Assembly (NCBI RefSeq): GCF_016808095.1
Contig: NC_068974.1
Span: 25,156,825 to 25,220,824 of the forward strand
Reading direction: 5' to 3'
DNA length: 64,000 bases
Source: Vigna angularis
Taxonomy: Eukaryota > Streptophyta > Magnoliopsida > Fabales > Fabaceae
How positions within the stretch are numbered: position 1 is the stretch's first letter; each line of letters begins with the position of its first letter. The notes beneath the pieces are model-generated. The model did not search any database. It was not told the DNA's origin and saw only the letters and a list, made by a program, of their open reading frames with translations. A program made the position numbers and the translations under genes. Shown here piece after piece: positions 45,800 to 58,682 of the stretch.

Positions 45800-47290
45800 G
45801 TTATAGACGTCCGCGCCCTCCCAGGACGGACGTTCAAGTGGCTGACATGAGGAGTTGAATTGTTCAGTGTTCAGCCTAGTGAACGTCCGCCCCCCTCCCC
45901 CGGACGTCTATAATATTATAAACGTCCGCGCCCTCCCAGGACGGACGTTCAAGTGGCTGACATTGGGAGTTGAACCGTTCAGTGTTCAGCCTAGAGAACG
46001 TCCGCCCCCCTCCCCCGGACGTCTATAATATTATAAACGTCCGCGCCCTCCCAGGACGGACGTTCAAGGGGCTGACATTGGGAGTTGAACCGTTGAGTGT
46101 TCAGCCTAGTGAACGTCCGCCCCCCTCCCCCGGACGTCTATAATATTATAAACGTCCGCGCCCTCCTAGGACGAACGTTCAAGGGGCTGACACATGGGAA
46201 GTTGAAATGTTCAGTGTTCAACCTAGTGAACGTCCGCCCCCCTCCCACAAACGTCTATAATATTATAAACGTCCGCGCCCTCCCAGGACGAACGTTCAAG
46301 GGGCTGACACATGAGAAGTTGAAACGTTCAGTGTTCAACCTAGTGAACGTCCGCCCCCCTCCCATGGACGTCTATAATATTATAAACGTCCGCGCCTTCC
46401 CAGGACGGACGTTCAAGGGGCTGACACATGGAGAGTTGAAACGTTCAGTGTTCAGCCTAGTGAACGTCCGTCTCGCCCCTGGACGGACGTTCATAATATT
46501 ATAAACGTCCGTCTCGACCCAGGACGGACGTTGTCCGTCTCGCCCGAGGACGGACGTTCAAGTGGCTGACACATGGGGAGTTGAAACGTTCAGTGTTCAG
46601 CCTAGTGAACGACCGCCCCCCCCCCAGACGGACGTCTATAATATTATAAACGTCCGCGCCCTCCGAGGACGGACGTTAAAGGGGCTGACACATGGGGAGT
46701 TGAAACGTTCAGTGTTTAGCCTAGTGAACGTCCGTCTCACCCCTGGACGGACGATCATAATATTATAAACGTCCGTCTCGACCCAGGACGGACGTTCATA
46801 ACATTATAAACGTCGGTCTCGCCCGAGGACGGACGTTCAAGTGGCTGACACATGGGGAGTTGAAACGTTCAGTGTTCAGCCTAGTGAACGTCCGCCCCCC
46901 CCCCTAGACGGACGTTCATAATTTTATAAACGTCCTTCTCGCCCCAGGACGGACGTTCAAGTGGCTAACACATGGGGAGTTGAACGTTCAATGTTCAGCC
47001 TACTAGACGTCCGTCCCCCCAGACAGACGTTCATAATATTATAAACGTCCGTCTCGCCCCAGGACGAACGTTCAACTGGCTGACACATGGGGAGTTGAAC
47101 GGTCAGTGTTCAGCCTCGTGAACGTCCGCCACCCTCCCACGGACGTTCATAATATTATAAACGTCCGTCTCGCCCCAGGACGGACGTTTAACTGCTAACA
47201 TGGGGAGCCTAGTAGACGTCCGGCCCCCTCCCATGGACGTCTATAATATTATAAACGTCCAGCTCGACCAAGGACGGACGTCTCGAGGTT
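45800..47290. repeat. ~117-bp tandem array (about 11 units)
   Basis: Each unit carries GTTCAGTGTTCAGCCTAG, a C-run (CCGCCCCCCTCCC), GGACGTCTATAATATTATAAACGTCC-type inverted arms, and GGACGGACGTTCAA. Eleven GTTCAGTGTTCAGCC-like words were counted at roughly 114-160-bp spacing. Confidence 0.8.
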
Positions 47291-47388
47291 CACTTATTTA
47301 CGAATATGCCACCGGTCAATTATATACATTGGGGCTTTTGTAGACAGACGTCTATGGGGGGACGTTAAAAGCCAATTCTGCACTAATG

Positions 47389-49030
47389 AAGTAATCAACT
47401 TGGTTTTACACCTAAGCAATGCCTAAGGTCAAAAGGTTAAAAGTTATGGAAGATTTGTAATTAAGAAGGGTAGAGACCCTAAAGTGCATAAGAAAGACCA
47501 ACCTCTAATATGGAAGGCTTAGATGAAGTAGAGCTTAGAGGATTAGTTAGGTAGGGTGATGTTTCTTAAGCAGGGGAAAATAGTCTTCTGATGCGGATGA
47601 AGTATTTTATGGGCTTTATTTCAAAAGAAGTAGTATTCCTTATATTAAAAGGGTTTGATTAAAAACATGAGGTGTATGACAAGCTGAAAAGTAGGGTCGA
47701 GTGTTACGTGATTTTAAGTGGTTTGTTTTTGTTTTTAACTTTTTTTTTCTTTTTTTAATGCTACGTGGCAACATCACGTGCTATTGTTAAAACCAAGTGG
47801 CAGTGCTAGTTTTAAGTGTAATTGAGTCTCAATGTTGTCCTTGTCCAAAATGGGACCAATTTAATATTTAAGCCTATTTATAAATTGTATATTTATGTTA
47901 GAATAAATTTTTAAAATTTATACATTAAATCATCACCTAAATATTAAAATTAATTTCATTTTTTTAATTTAGATTTAAATAAACACCTATTTTAAACTTA
48001 TAATTTTTTAAAATCTTTGACCAAAATAATTTATGTCCATCTTATCTTATTTGAAAATCAAGTTCATAATTGGTTACAAGAGCGAACTCAGCCTTTAAAT
48101 AAAACTGAAAATAAAATATTAAAAAAGTAAATGTAATGTTTTTATTGTATTTTTAAATATTTTATATTTGAGAAAATTAAAAAAAATTATTTTTCTTTGT
48201 TAGTTTATTTATAAATTTAATTCCTTTAACGAAAAAAACTATTATTCACATGAAATATAAACTAATTATTAATATATTTCACATCTTTTAAATTAATTTT
48301 TATACTTAAATGAATCAATTTTATAAAAGAAATAATATTTCTTTACATGTTTCATAAAAAAAAGTTTAAAATAATTTTTTTTAATTGTAAGTAAAATTGA
48401 ATTCAATTATATTTTAGATATGAACAATATTAATTGATTTAAAAAAAATTGAACTCAATTGAGTCAAAAATAAATATAAACTGAATTCAATTCAAGACGT
48501 TCAAACTTTAACACTAACATTCACATAGTACTAATAGTGATAAGTGATACTGCACCAACACATGGTAGACATTGTCATTTAACATTATATAAACCTTGAC
48601 ACAAAGTAAAAACTTCAAAAAAAAAAATTTGAAAACAAAATTAAAAAATTAAAAAAAGTAATAAAAAAACACTTTGAACTCACACTAAACATTACAAAGA
48701 CGATATTAAGAACGTTTATACAAATTTAACGAAAAAACTAAATTAAATCGATTTAACACAATAATTTAACAATAAAAAATTAGGCGAACAAACTAAATAA
48801 GAGGAACAATTAATTATGCCTTAAAAGTAAACTTATTGGGACAACAATGCAACACTATGAGGTTTTAAAATAAGATTATTGTCATTACTTTTTGTTGACG
48901 CACATATGTAAATGTATTATTTTTTTATTTTGAAATAATAGTCTAATAAATCTCGAAAATTTTTATATCAATCCACGTGCATGAGGCATTGCTTTTTAAA
49001 AAAATCAGAATCTTAAATAGGTTATGTCAG
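47389..49030. other. AT-rich sequence without genes
   Basis: Very AT-rich from 47860 on, with long A and T runs. Nothing coding or repetitive recognised. Confidence 0.5.
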
Positions 49031-50094
49031 AACCCTTAAAACCTCATGTTAGTGGAAGACACGTGTAGATGCAAGGGTTTCTGAAAATCAGTCAGTGGAA
49101 GACAGGTGTGAGCTGCAGAATGAACTATTGGTTTTGACAGTAGTTTATAAGCCAATTTTTCAAAATTCGTGTCACTTTTCTGCATGCACTCATATTCTTC
49201 AACCTTCTGAGTTCATTTCCTCCTCCTTCTCTCTACAAATCTCATTCTTCTCTCTAAGAATTCTCATATTTTTCTTCTTCCAATCTGCAATCAGACCACG
49301 TCTAAGACTTCCTTGTGTCAAGAGCTTTCTTTTGCACCGATCAAGTTACTGGTTTGAGCTGGTAAGTTCATTCCTCTCTCAGCACCGTTGTTTTCTGTCA
49401 CATGCAAACCAAGTTTCTGGTTTCATGAGTTTAACAACTTCTTCTATGAATTCTTGATAGTAATTCTGATATTTTGTTTGGTATATTTTTGTAAATCGGG
49501 AAACTCTAGGTGCATAAGATTTGGGTAGTGGTGAGCTTGATTCTACAACCGTGAGTTTGACTAAGCTTAAGAGGTAAGGGAAGCTTATATAATTTGATTA
49601 TGATTCCTGTTTTGAATGGTTACTGCATTTTTGTTGTATGAGTGTATGAATATAAATGTTGAGGAACTAGATTGATATAAGGTTTGATCTTAAGTCTACT
49701 CTACAGCTCTCTATGAAATTCTATGTTTGTCACCGAAAGTAATTATTGACCGTTCGGTTTCTTTGAGGATTCGGTCTTGACTGGATTCTTCCTTTGGGGA
49801 GAATTTCAGTTAATGACCGATCGATTTTCTCTTATTATACATGTAAATAAGTGTTTGGTCTATGTTTAGTTTTGTTTCATTTTTTTTATCTCCTAAATCA
49901 GTTCAACTAAGGTGTTCAGTAACTACTTAGAGTTCTTAAATATTATTGATGGAAACCTAATTAGGCAACCCATCCAAAGGAGTACTAACTCATGCTAAGT
50001 CTAGGAAAGGGAAGTTGAAGAAGAACTTTTAAAGGCTCTTTCTTAATTTTCTTTCTCTATGTCTTAGAAAGATTCCTCTTTTAATACTATATGT
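49031..50094 (+). repeat. Probable chromovirus-type LTR fragment
   Basis: Non-coding. It shares a 17-bp word AGGTAAGGGAAGCTTAT (about 49572) with the inverse strand of the solo LTR at 59015-61443 and has a similar CGTTCGGT-rich context. Ends not defined. The 120-residue frame at 49095 is not convincing. Confidence 0.4.
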
Positions 50095-51967
50095 TTGTTT
50101 TGTTTTGTAGAATACAATAAAAGCAAGAGCCATGGTCAACCAATCAGATTTGGGAAAAGCACTTCAAGGGATCAACACCAAGGCCGCTCCAGCGCTCTCA
50201 GGCAGGGGGGGGCTCCAGCTCAGATGCACCAAATGGACTTCCTGGCTCACGTGCGCTCCAGTCCCCTCAGACAGGGGGGCTCCAGCCCCAGCGGAGCAGC
50301 CTGAAGCACGTTTTGGCAGCACTGTCCATGTGACCCAACATGTTTCCCGTGACCCAGCTGACTTGGCCTTCAAACTCGTTTTTTATTTTGAATTTTGGAG
50401 GGAATTTAGCTCAGAATTGAGGCCCTTCTTCACCTATAAATAAGAGGGCCTCCCATTTGTATTTTCTCACTTTTGAGCGTAGTAAAATGTTGTAGAAATT
50501 GTTTTCTAGCTCTATTGCTCTTGGGTCACTCTTTCTCTTCACTTTCTCTACCATTTCCTCTAGCTTCCTTCCATAGTAGGAAGGCCTTCTGAGCTGTGAG
50601 GCCTCATCCACACACTTCACTTCACCTTAAAGACTTCAAACACTTCACTTTTTCTGGTGTAGGGAACATTTTCCAGCCACTGTTTGAGATTTTCTTTAAT
50701 CAAATTCATTTCTGGATTGGTAAAAGTTGGTTCAATGTTTGAAAATGAAAATTCATGATCAAAAGAAGAATAATCAAGTGATAAAAAGCTTATAGAACCA
50801 TACAATCCAGTTTAGAGGCCCTAAAACTCAAAAACTCAAAATCTGAATTTCATTGGGTCATTTTGTCAAACACCTTTGCAAAATATCAAACAGTTTGGGT
50901 CTGGATGGATTTTGATCTGCGAATTTGATTTTTCTTGCTTTCTTAATTTGTTCTAGAGCTTTTGTTAAGTTCCTTTTGTGTGCTTGCTTTCATTCCAGCC
51001 TTGTTCCATTTGAATTCCTCATTTTTTTTGGCTTTCAAGTTTTTCAATTCAGAAAAATCATATGCTGAAAACTGGTGCAGAATTTTAAAATTGTTTGGTG
51101 TGTTTTTTGGTGAATTTTGGAGCAGTTGTGACTTCTGATTGAGGCATCTAGAGGCAGAAACCTACACCTACTATAGTAGCCTTTTAGGAAGTGGTCAGGG
51201 GATTTAAATTGGATCAAGAAGGAGGACTTTACAACAGCAAATTCTCCTCTGTCCAGCAGCTGCAGTTTGTTGTTCCAACAACATTTCTTACCAGAAAAAG
51301 CTCAACTCACACACTGTTTTTGAGTGGCACATTGCAGCAGCCAAAGCTTGAAGCATACACTTGTTTTAGGCATTAATTTGAGCTTGTTTGAACCTTCATA
51401 TCACGGAACCTTTGTAGTTTAAATTTCTTTTTGATTTTTGGCTAAGTGACTTGGGAAAATGCTCTTGAAGCAATTCCAACATCACATTTGAACATTGTAA
51501 TAGTGTAATTTCGTTTTCTTAGTGTGAAAGTGTGTCAAGGGGCTCCAATTGTCACTTGATCTTTCACTTAGGGTCGTCTAGCATTTACATTTTGCATCTT
51601 TATTGCTTTCTTTAAATTGCTATATAGGATTGCATAGCATCTAGATAAACCTTCTTTTGGTTTTTAGGAGCATTTCATTAACATTTGAAATTATTTTGAA
51701 GAATTTCTACTAAGAAACTAAGGTAAAAGATAACTCTAAGTAAACTCTGGCTAGGAAGAACTTGGTTTCTAAGCTTGTCCAATTATGACTCACCTCTTCT
51801 TCCTGGGAGCTACTTGGAAACATTTTTTACCTCTAGAATCTCGTTATAAATCCTTCACCAAAAACAAAGAAAGATTGTAAAAACATTTTCACTCATTACT
51901 TGTGCAAGTTTTTGAAAACCTTGTGAAAACCATTTTAACATACTTGACAAGGATGAGTCAATCATAG
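50095..51967 (+). repeat. Unclassified LTR-like sequence
   Basis: Contains a TATA box (CCTATAAATAAGAGG, about 50433), a pyrimidine-rich leader after it, and GC-rich GCTCCAG repeats at 50185-50300. The layout suggests an LTR promoter, but no ends or TSD were found. It joins the 3' region of element G at about 51968. No supported gene. Confidence 0.35.
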
Positions 51968-52428
51968 ATGGCCTTGATCATATGATACATGCAAGTAAAT
52001 GATTCAATCATAGAAACATGGGCAAAAGCATTCATGCTTTCAAAGTAATAGCAATCATTTACAAAAAACTCTGGAGTTCAATCCTCACACAGGCTAATTC
52101 AAGTTTCAACATTTAGATAAACATTATGCTCAGTAACACAATCACAACTCATCATGCATCTGTTTCACAATATTGTGAGCAACCACCTATATATCAGCAT
52201 CATGCATCATCTCAACATCAATCAATATAATCATCATCATAAAGCAACACTCATCACAAACATCATAGCATCATCAATTGCATCACAGATAAAGTTTTAA
52301 GCCAAGTACATCAAATCCTATACTAATAACAGAAGCAAATAAGTTCAAAAACAAAAGGAATAAGGTTAAAAAGCTAGGTTGTTTCCTAGTAAGCGCTTGT
52401 TTAACGTCACGAGCTTGACCCAGTAAGC

Positions 52429-53337
52429 TCAAAGATCAACCAACTCCATGACTATAGAAATGCGTTCAACCTCACCATCCAAATAATGCTTGAGACGTTG
52501 CCCATTTACCACCCAACTTCTTTGTGGATCTTCAGCAGACAAATTTGTCAACTCAATTGCTCCATGTGGATGAACATTCTTAACTATAAATGGACCTGAC
52601 CACTTAGATTTCAACTTCCTAGGAAAAAGCTTTAAGCGTGAGTTGAACAATAACACCCGTTGTCCTGGATGAAAAACCTTCTTTACCAACTTCCTGTCAT
52701 GATAAAATTTTACCATTTATCTGTAATTCCTAGAGGAATCATAAGCATGCAACCGCATCTCTTCAAGCTCAAGAATTTGCCTTCTTCTCCTATCATGAGT
52801 GTCAAATGGATCAAAATTTAAGAACTTCAAAGCCCACAAAGCTCAATGTTCCATCTCCACTAGTAGATGACATGCTTTTCCATAGACTAACTCAAAAGGA
52901 GAGAGTATCTCGGGAGTTCCAAACCTGGAAAAAAATTGTCTTTTAAAAAATTTAATTACAGTGCTAGCATCATTCTTGGGACACGCCATGACTTCTACCC
53001 ATTTACTCACATAATCTACCGCCACCAATATATATTTACTGTTGAAAGACGGTGGAAAAGGGCCAATAAAATCTATCCCGCAGCAATCAAAGACTTCAAC
53101 TTCCAAGATACCTTGTAATGGCATTTCATGTCTTCTAGAGATGCTTCCAGTTCTCTGACATTTATCACAATTTCTGGCATGACTATGAGTATCTTTAAAC
53201 AAAGTAGGCCAATAAAATCCTGATTGGAGAATCTTTGCAGCTGTTCTTTCTCCATTGAAATTCCCTCCATAAGGTGAATCATGACAATGCCAAAGAATTC
53301 CTTCTGCTTCTTCATTAGTAACACATCGTCTCAACAT
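52429..53337 (-). pseudogene. Element G integrase remnant
   Basis: Zinc-finger part (GILWHCHDSPYGGNFNGERT, ARNCDKCQR), where the usual GGHFG histidine is Asn. Then the catalytic core start GIDFIGPFPPSF with its first Asp, and VDYVSKWVEVMACPKNDA. FGTPEI is fused directly to SPFELVYGKACHLLVEMEH, so the segment holding the second Asp and the Glu is deleted. The C-terminal part (52716-52429: FHPGQRVLLFNSRLKLFP, KLKSKWSGPFIV) is separate. Cannot integrate DNA. Confidence 0.85.
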
Positions 53338-53373
53338 ATTATCTCCTTCAATCTTGAATAAAAGCGGATCATC

Positions 53374-54566
53374 CTAGATAAATTGTTTTGCATCATGCAA
53401 AAACTTTTTCTTCTGTTGCCAATTAAAATCTTCTAGAATTACTCCCGCAGCTTTAAAATTAGCCATATCAACAAACCATGACCTTTGTTGAATATACAAA
53501 AGTGTTTCATCTGAAAAAGACTCCCAAACCTCTTTTCCTTTACTTGTGACTTCACCATTCACTAACCGGGAGAGATGATCAGCAATCGCGTTCTCACTCC
53601 CTTTCTTATCACGGATTTCCACATCAAACTCTTGCAGTAAAAGTACCCATCTAATCAAACCCGGTTTAGAGTCGGGTTTAGTTAGTAAATACTTTATAGC
53701 TGCATGATCCGTGTAGATGATCACCTTAGACCCAATGAGATAAGGTCAAAATTTTTCCAAGGCATATATTATAGCAAGAAATTCCTTTTGTGTGGTGGAA
53801 TAATTCAACTGAGCTTCATTCAAGACTTTGCTAGCATAATAGATGGTGTGAAAAACCTTCTCCCTTCGCTGACCAAGTACAACACCTATAGCATAATCAC
53901 TAGCATCACACATTAACTCAAAGTCTTGATTCCAATCTGGAGCTACAATAACTAGCGCAGAGATAAGCTTCTTCTTTAGAATCTCAAACGCTTTCATGCA
54001 CTCATCATCCATTACAAAAGGCACATCTTTGACAAGGAGATTGCTTAAAGGGTTTGGGAATCTTTGAAAAATCTTTAATAAATCTTCGATAAAACCCAGC
54101 ATGGCCTAGAAAGCTTCTAATTCCTTTCACATTCGTTGGTGGTGGAAGTTTCACAATGACCTCCACTTTGGCTTTATCAACTTCAATTCCCCTGGAAGCA
54201 TTCTTATGACCCAAAACAATTCCTTCAGTCACCATAAAATGACATTTTTCCCAATTAAGCACAAGATTTGTTTGGATGCATCTCTTAAACCTGACCTGCC
54301 AATCTTTCTAACATCTAATCTGTAAAAGGAAGAGGAAAATGATCCTTCCTTGTGGCCTTATTCAGCTTCCTATAATCAATGCACATCCTCCACCCAGTAA
54401 CTTTTCTAGTAGGAATGAGCTCATTTTTCTCATTATAAATTATTGTCATCCTACCTTTCTTTGGCACTACCTGTACTGGACTTACCCATGCACTGTCAAA
54501 GATAGGATATATAATGCCAGCCTCCAGAAGCTTCAAAACTTCTTTTCTCACCTCCTCCTTCATCAT
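53374..54566 (-). pseudogene. Element G reverse transcriptase / RNase H remnant
   Basis: RT start: VRKEVLKLLEAGIIYPIFDS, WVSPVQVVPKKGRMTI, WRMCIDYRKLNKATRKDHFP. After MLERLAG (about 54300) a deletion removes the palm including the catalytic xxDD box, and sequence resumes with NLVLNWEKCHFMVTEGIVLG and IRSFLGHAGFYRRFIKDFS. RNase H keeps LMCDASDYAIG, TTQKEFLAIIYALEKF, YTDHAAIKYLL and NAIADHLSRL, interrupted by a TGA near 53745. Polymerase activity is impossible. Confidence 0.85.
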
Positions 54567-54587
54567 AGGGTTCAGTCTTCTCTGTGG

Positions 54588-55595
54588 TTAAGCAACAGGT
54601 CTATAATCATCTTCCATAAATATTTTGTGCATGCAATATGTTGGGCTTATATCTTTGAGATATGTAATTAACCATCCAATAGCTCCTTTGTTGGCTTTCA
54701 ATACTTCTACCAACTTTTCTTCTTCTATGAGAGATAAAGAATTACTAATGATGACCGGTTTCTTCCCACCTTCTTCTAAGAAAACATACTTTAAATGTGA
54801 TGGTAATACATTCAACTCCAGTTTCTTTTCCTTGACGTCTTCCTTAGCATTAATCTTCTCAAAATTTGCCTCATGCAATGGAAGTTCTTTTAACACCTCC
54901 AGGTCATTCAAGCACTCACCAATTAACTCTTCTTCCTCTTCATTCAAATCTTCGCATGCATCAATGAGCATCTTCTCTAAAGGCAAAGAACAACTTACCA
55001 TCTTCTCTTGCACCATACAAACTTCGTCAAGTGTATCAAACTGGAAACATGCTTTATCATCCTTGGGATATGACATAGCTTCAAACACATCAAAGTTCAC
55101 TTCTTCATCTTGGACTCTTACTTTAAGCTTGCCATTCTCCACATCAATTAAGACTCTTGCAGTCTTCATAAACGGTCTCCTAAGAATGAGAGGCACATTT
55201 ACATCCTCCTCCATCTCAATGATAACAAAGTCCACAGGAAATAGAAACTTGTCTACCTTCACAAGCACGTCTTCAACTACTCCATAAGGATAATTCAAAG
55301 ATCTATTTGCTAGTTGAAGAGTCATCCGAGTAGGCTTGAGTTCCAAACCTTCAATCTTCTTAAACATAGAGAGCGACATCAGATTGATACTGGCTCCCAA
55401 ATCAATTAATGCCCTTCCAACAGAGATATTTCCTATAGTGCAAGGAATGGTGAAGCTTCTTGGATCTTTTAACTTGGGAGGTAAAAGCTTTTGTATGATA
55501 GCATTGCAGTTTCCTTGTACTTCAATGATTTTCTCTTCAATGTATTTCCTTTTCTTAGTGAGGAGTTCCTTCAGAAATTTAGCATATGAAGGCAT
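54588..55595 (-). pseudogene. Element G protease region
   Basis: A 335-residue open frame: FLKELLTKKRKYIEE, LPPKLKDPRSFTIPCTIGN, the aspartic protease site ALIDLGASINLM, then YPYGVVEDVLVKVDKFLFPV and VPLILRRPFMKTARVLIDVE. The second conserved protease motif normally reads ILGRPF; the Gly is Arg here. The tail leads to the RT (YCMHKIFMEDDYRPVA). The frame is intact but belongs to a dead polyprotein. Confidence 0.8.
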
Positions 55596-55598
55596 TTG

Positions 55599-56274
55599 TT
55601 ACAAACCTTCAGAAAAGGGTATGTTAATCTCCAATTTCTTGAAAATCTCCATGAAACACTCAAATTGTTTTTCCTTCTCCTTCCTAGAATAATTCTTTGA
55701 GTAAGGAAAAGGTTTTTCATATAATTCTTTCTTTTTTCTCTCATTCTCTTCCTCTCTTTTTTTTCTTTTCTTCCCTTTCTCTTTCCTTTTTTTTCTCTCA
55801 CTCTCTTCTTTTTCTTTTTCTTCCTCTACATCTTTCTCTTTTTCACTCAACCTCTCTTTTTCTTTTCTCTCTATTTTTCTCTCATCTAAAAGTCTGCCAC
55901 TTTTAGTAACAACGGCTTTGCATTCCTTTCTACGGTTAATTTTCATATTACCCCCAAAAATCTTCCACATTCTGAACTAGATGACTAATCTGCATCCCCA
56001 TCCTTCTAAGTGCCGCTTCAATGTTTTTATGATGAGATACAAACATCTGCATCAACTATTGAAGTGTGTCATCTACCTTTACAATTCTTTCTGAAATAGA
56101 GGATTGTTGCTGTCATTGTTGCTGTTGTGGTGGTCTATTCAATTGTTTAGCAGCTTGCCCAAATTGACTTTGTCCCATGCTTGGATAAGGTAACCACCCG
56201 TGGCTGAAATTACCTTGGTGGAACTGAGTACCCATATAGTTAACTTCTTGTCCGAAGTGCATCCTGCATGTGCT
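55599..56274 (-). pseudogene. Element G gag C-terminal remnant
   Basis: MHFGQEVNYMGTQFHQGN, GQSQFGQAAKQL and Q-runs with stops, RMGMQISHL, then the open part 55970-55599 (RRKECKAVVTKSGRLLDER, K/E-rich, FECFMEIFKKLEINIPFSEGL). This is the gag-protease linker; no capsid domain is present between it and the PBS. Confidence 0.7.
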
Positions 56275-56394
56275 GAACACAAAACCCTAAAAAACAATAT
56301 TAGAGCAAAATAAAAAAAATCAAGTCAAAGCAAATCAATAATCACACAAATAGAATAGTTAAATCATGAGTCCCCGACAACGGCACCAAAAACT

Positions 56395-57774
56395 TGTTAA
56401 GACTCTGGCAAGTGTACCGAATCATATCAAGTAATAAACATCGTAAGACCAAGTATCGTTTCCCTAGAGACTTACGGCCTAAACAACTACGTGACTTCTT
56501 GATTAAATAAGACTTGAAAACAAACTATTTTGGGTTTAGAATGCAAATACTGAAAAGTAAATATGCATGCAATTTGATCAATTGGAAAAAAGTGCAAAGA
56601 TGAACGGATTTGATATTATGGGATGAATATGTTGTTGGGGTTAGATTTCACCTAGTTTACTCTCATGTATATACGAATTCTACTTCTTCATTAATGTCAA
56701 TGTCACTATCTACTATACTTAAAACTCGATTCCTCGGCGAAGAAAGCTTATCCTTAACTATTAATTCATACGATTCCTAGCATTCCTAATAATTAATTCT
56801 GAAGATCAGAAGCTTAAGACAACCAGAACTCATACCCCCCTTCCTGAGCAATACTACTTCTGGGAATAATTCTCCAGAACATTAATTGTAAGATATCTTC
56901 CGGTACTCATGCAAATCATAGATCGTGCTAATGAATGAGTTAATCAAAGCAAGCAATACGTGAAGAAGAATTACCATAACAATTAATGAAAGAAGCATAT
57001 ATAATCAAGAATCAATTCAATACATGAGAGTTTACAAAGGTTACATCATTCCCCAACAAAAAATAGAGTTTAGTTCACCATTGACATGGTGAAACTAGAT
57101 GAATAATGGAAAAAAGAATGAAAGATAAAACCCTAGAAATTGAAGATAGGAGCTTTCGCATCCAAATCCGGCTCCGAGGGATCAAAGAGTGTGTTTTTGT
57201 GCCTATTTTGTCCAAAGATGTGAACCCTAGGACGTCCAAGTCCTTAAATAGAGCATAGAAATAACAGAAAATGGGTCCAAGTCCACGAGACTGACGCTCA
57301 ATGCCCCACTTAGGACGCCCAGGCGGTGTGCGGGTTAGAACTGACGCTCAAGGTCAGCTTAGAAGGCAAGCAGGTGTGGTGCGACTCGAGGAAATGCTGC
57401 TCAGCACTCTTGAAAAGGGCGCCCAAGCGCGAGCCAGGGGCATCCTGCACTGAGGGCTCTAGAAAAAGGGCAGCCAAGCGTGAGATAGTGTACTCTAGCA
57501 TTTAGGGCCCCTAAAGTGGTGCTCAACGCTACTACGATCCTCCTTTCTGATGATTTTTCATCTCTTCCTGAGTTCCAACTCCTTACTACTTCAACTCTTC
57601 TTCCAAATCATCTCAATTTCTGTTGAAAACAAGGAGATCTAGCACAAAACCATTAAATTAACCTTCAACACTCTTATTCATCAAAACTATGATTCCAAGC
57701 TAGTTTCTAAGTAAAAAAGGGTGTTTTTAGTATCAAAATTAAGTATCAAATAATGGTAAATTCAACCGTTATCA
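56395..57774 (-). repeat. 5' LTR of element G
   Basis: 1380 bp, TGATAAC (minus, from 57774) to TTAACA. Same layout as the A/B/D/F LTRs but clearly diverged; the CTCAGCGG motifs are replaced by GACGCTCA/GCGCCCAAGCG-like words at 57290-57530. Confidence 0.8.
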
Positions 57775-58005
57775 GCTATCCAGATTGCTCCAAATCAGGT
57801 CTTCCATGAACGCACAAAAAATATAGAGATAGACTGCCACATTGTAACGGACAAGATCAACAATGGCCTCCTACAGCTGCTCCCTATTTCAACCATTGAA
57901 CAAGTTGTGGACCTCTTCGCCAAACCTCTTGATCCTACTGTGTTTGAATATCTTCATTCCAAGCTGGGAATAACTAATATCTACTCCCAACTTGAAGGAG
58001 GATGA
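57775..58005 (+). pseudogene. Copia RNase H C-terminal remnant
   Basis: An open frame of 76 codons to a TGA: AIQIAPNQVFHERTKNIEID, then STIEQVVDLFAKPL and FEYLHSKLGITNIYSQLEGG. This is the end of a Ty1/copia pol polyprotein; its 5' part was separated or lost when G inserted. The downstream T-rich stretch to about 58250 may be its LTR. Confidence 0.85.
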
Positions 58006-58586
58006 TAGTCTCTGCACTTGGGCTATAGAAAGAAGTTCGACCCACTTCTTTTCTCTTTCTGTTTTTCTCTCTTTTATATTATCTTTTTACACATATTGTA
58101 TATGCTTCTTTTTTCACCCTTTTTACTTTTCTTCTAGTTTGGCTTCTGGTTTTCTTCTACTTATCTTGTTTCTCGTTTCTTTCCATCATGATTCTCACGT
58201 TTAATTTTGTGAGCATCCTTTACTATATGAATTTTATCTACTATTGTGTTATCTGCAAGTTGCAAAAGTACAAACATGAGTAATTAACAAAAATAAATCA
58301 TAAAAATTTGAAATGCAATTGAAAAGGAGACAACTTACATGAACATCTGAAATATCTTGAATGAAATAATTATTTTTTTCGAATGAGATCATCTTTTATT
58401 GTCATCCAAATAAGAATAAAACTTTTAGGACATTGGACTTTGTCAAGTCTAACACTACGTTTATTTGCTAAATTCTTCTGACTTGGTTTTTGAAAACTAA
58501 GTTTTCTCTACGTGTAAACAATATAAATATATATTTAAATCACAAGCAAATGCAATAAAAAAAGCTTAAAATATGATGATATTCAA
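58006..58586. other. AT-rich sequence, no gene
   Basis: Pyrimidine-rich to 58200 (possible LTR remnant), then plain AT-rich DNA. The 70-residue frame at 57992 is low complexity. Confidence 0.45.
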
Positions 58587-58635
58587 ATATATATATATAT
58601 ATATATTCAAATATATATATATATATATATATATT

Positions 58636-58680
<45 letters not shown>
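58587..58680. repeat. (AT)n microsatellite
   Basis: Three AT runs separated by TTCAAAT, abutting the inverted repeat that follows. Confidence 0.95.

Positions 58681-58682
<2 letters not shown>

Larger units (their letters stand above)
45209..47388. mobile_element. Non-autonomous CACTA element with palindrome arrays (2180 bp)
   Basis: Left end CACTAGTGCAGAACGGGCT and right end TTCTGCACTAATG form imperfect TIRs, flanked by the 3-bp duplication AAG (45206-45208, 47389-47391) expected of CACTA elements. There is no transposase. The interior is far more GC/CpG-rich than the surroundings and consists mostly of ACGTCC/GGACGT repeats. Translated frames at 45191-45439, 46097-46504 and 46562-46768 are repeat artefacts. 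Confidence 0.85.
51968..57774 (-). mobile_element. Ty3/gypsy element G with decayed pol (3' LTR missing)
   Basis: Minus strand: LTR (57774-56395), PBS (56388-56371, TGGTGCCGTTGTCGGGGA), gag tail, protease, RT, RNase H, integrase, pol-end motif (52425-52377), and the shared 3' non-coding region to about 51968, where LTR debris replaces the rest. It is the pol-bearing relative of A/B/D/F. ORF2 and the hairpin array are absent. G sits in a copia RNase H remnant (57775-58005). Confidence 0.85.

Noticed and set aside
46097..46768. Repetitive open frames (FSLVNVRPPPPDVYN repeats)
   Set aside because: They are translations of the CACTA tandem DNA repeats, whose unit length happens to keep frame; the opposite strand is equally repetitive.
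45295..47290. CRISPR-like repeat-spacer appearance
   Set aside because: A plant nuclear context, degenerate units with no unique spacers, and CACTA termini with a TSD explain it.
51968..57774. Element G as an active autonomous partner
   Set aside because: RT core and central integrase are deleted, the protease motif is altered, stops are present and the 3' LTR is missing.
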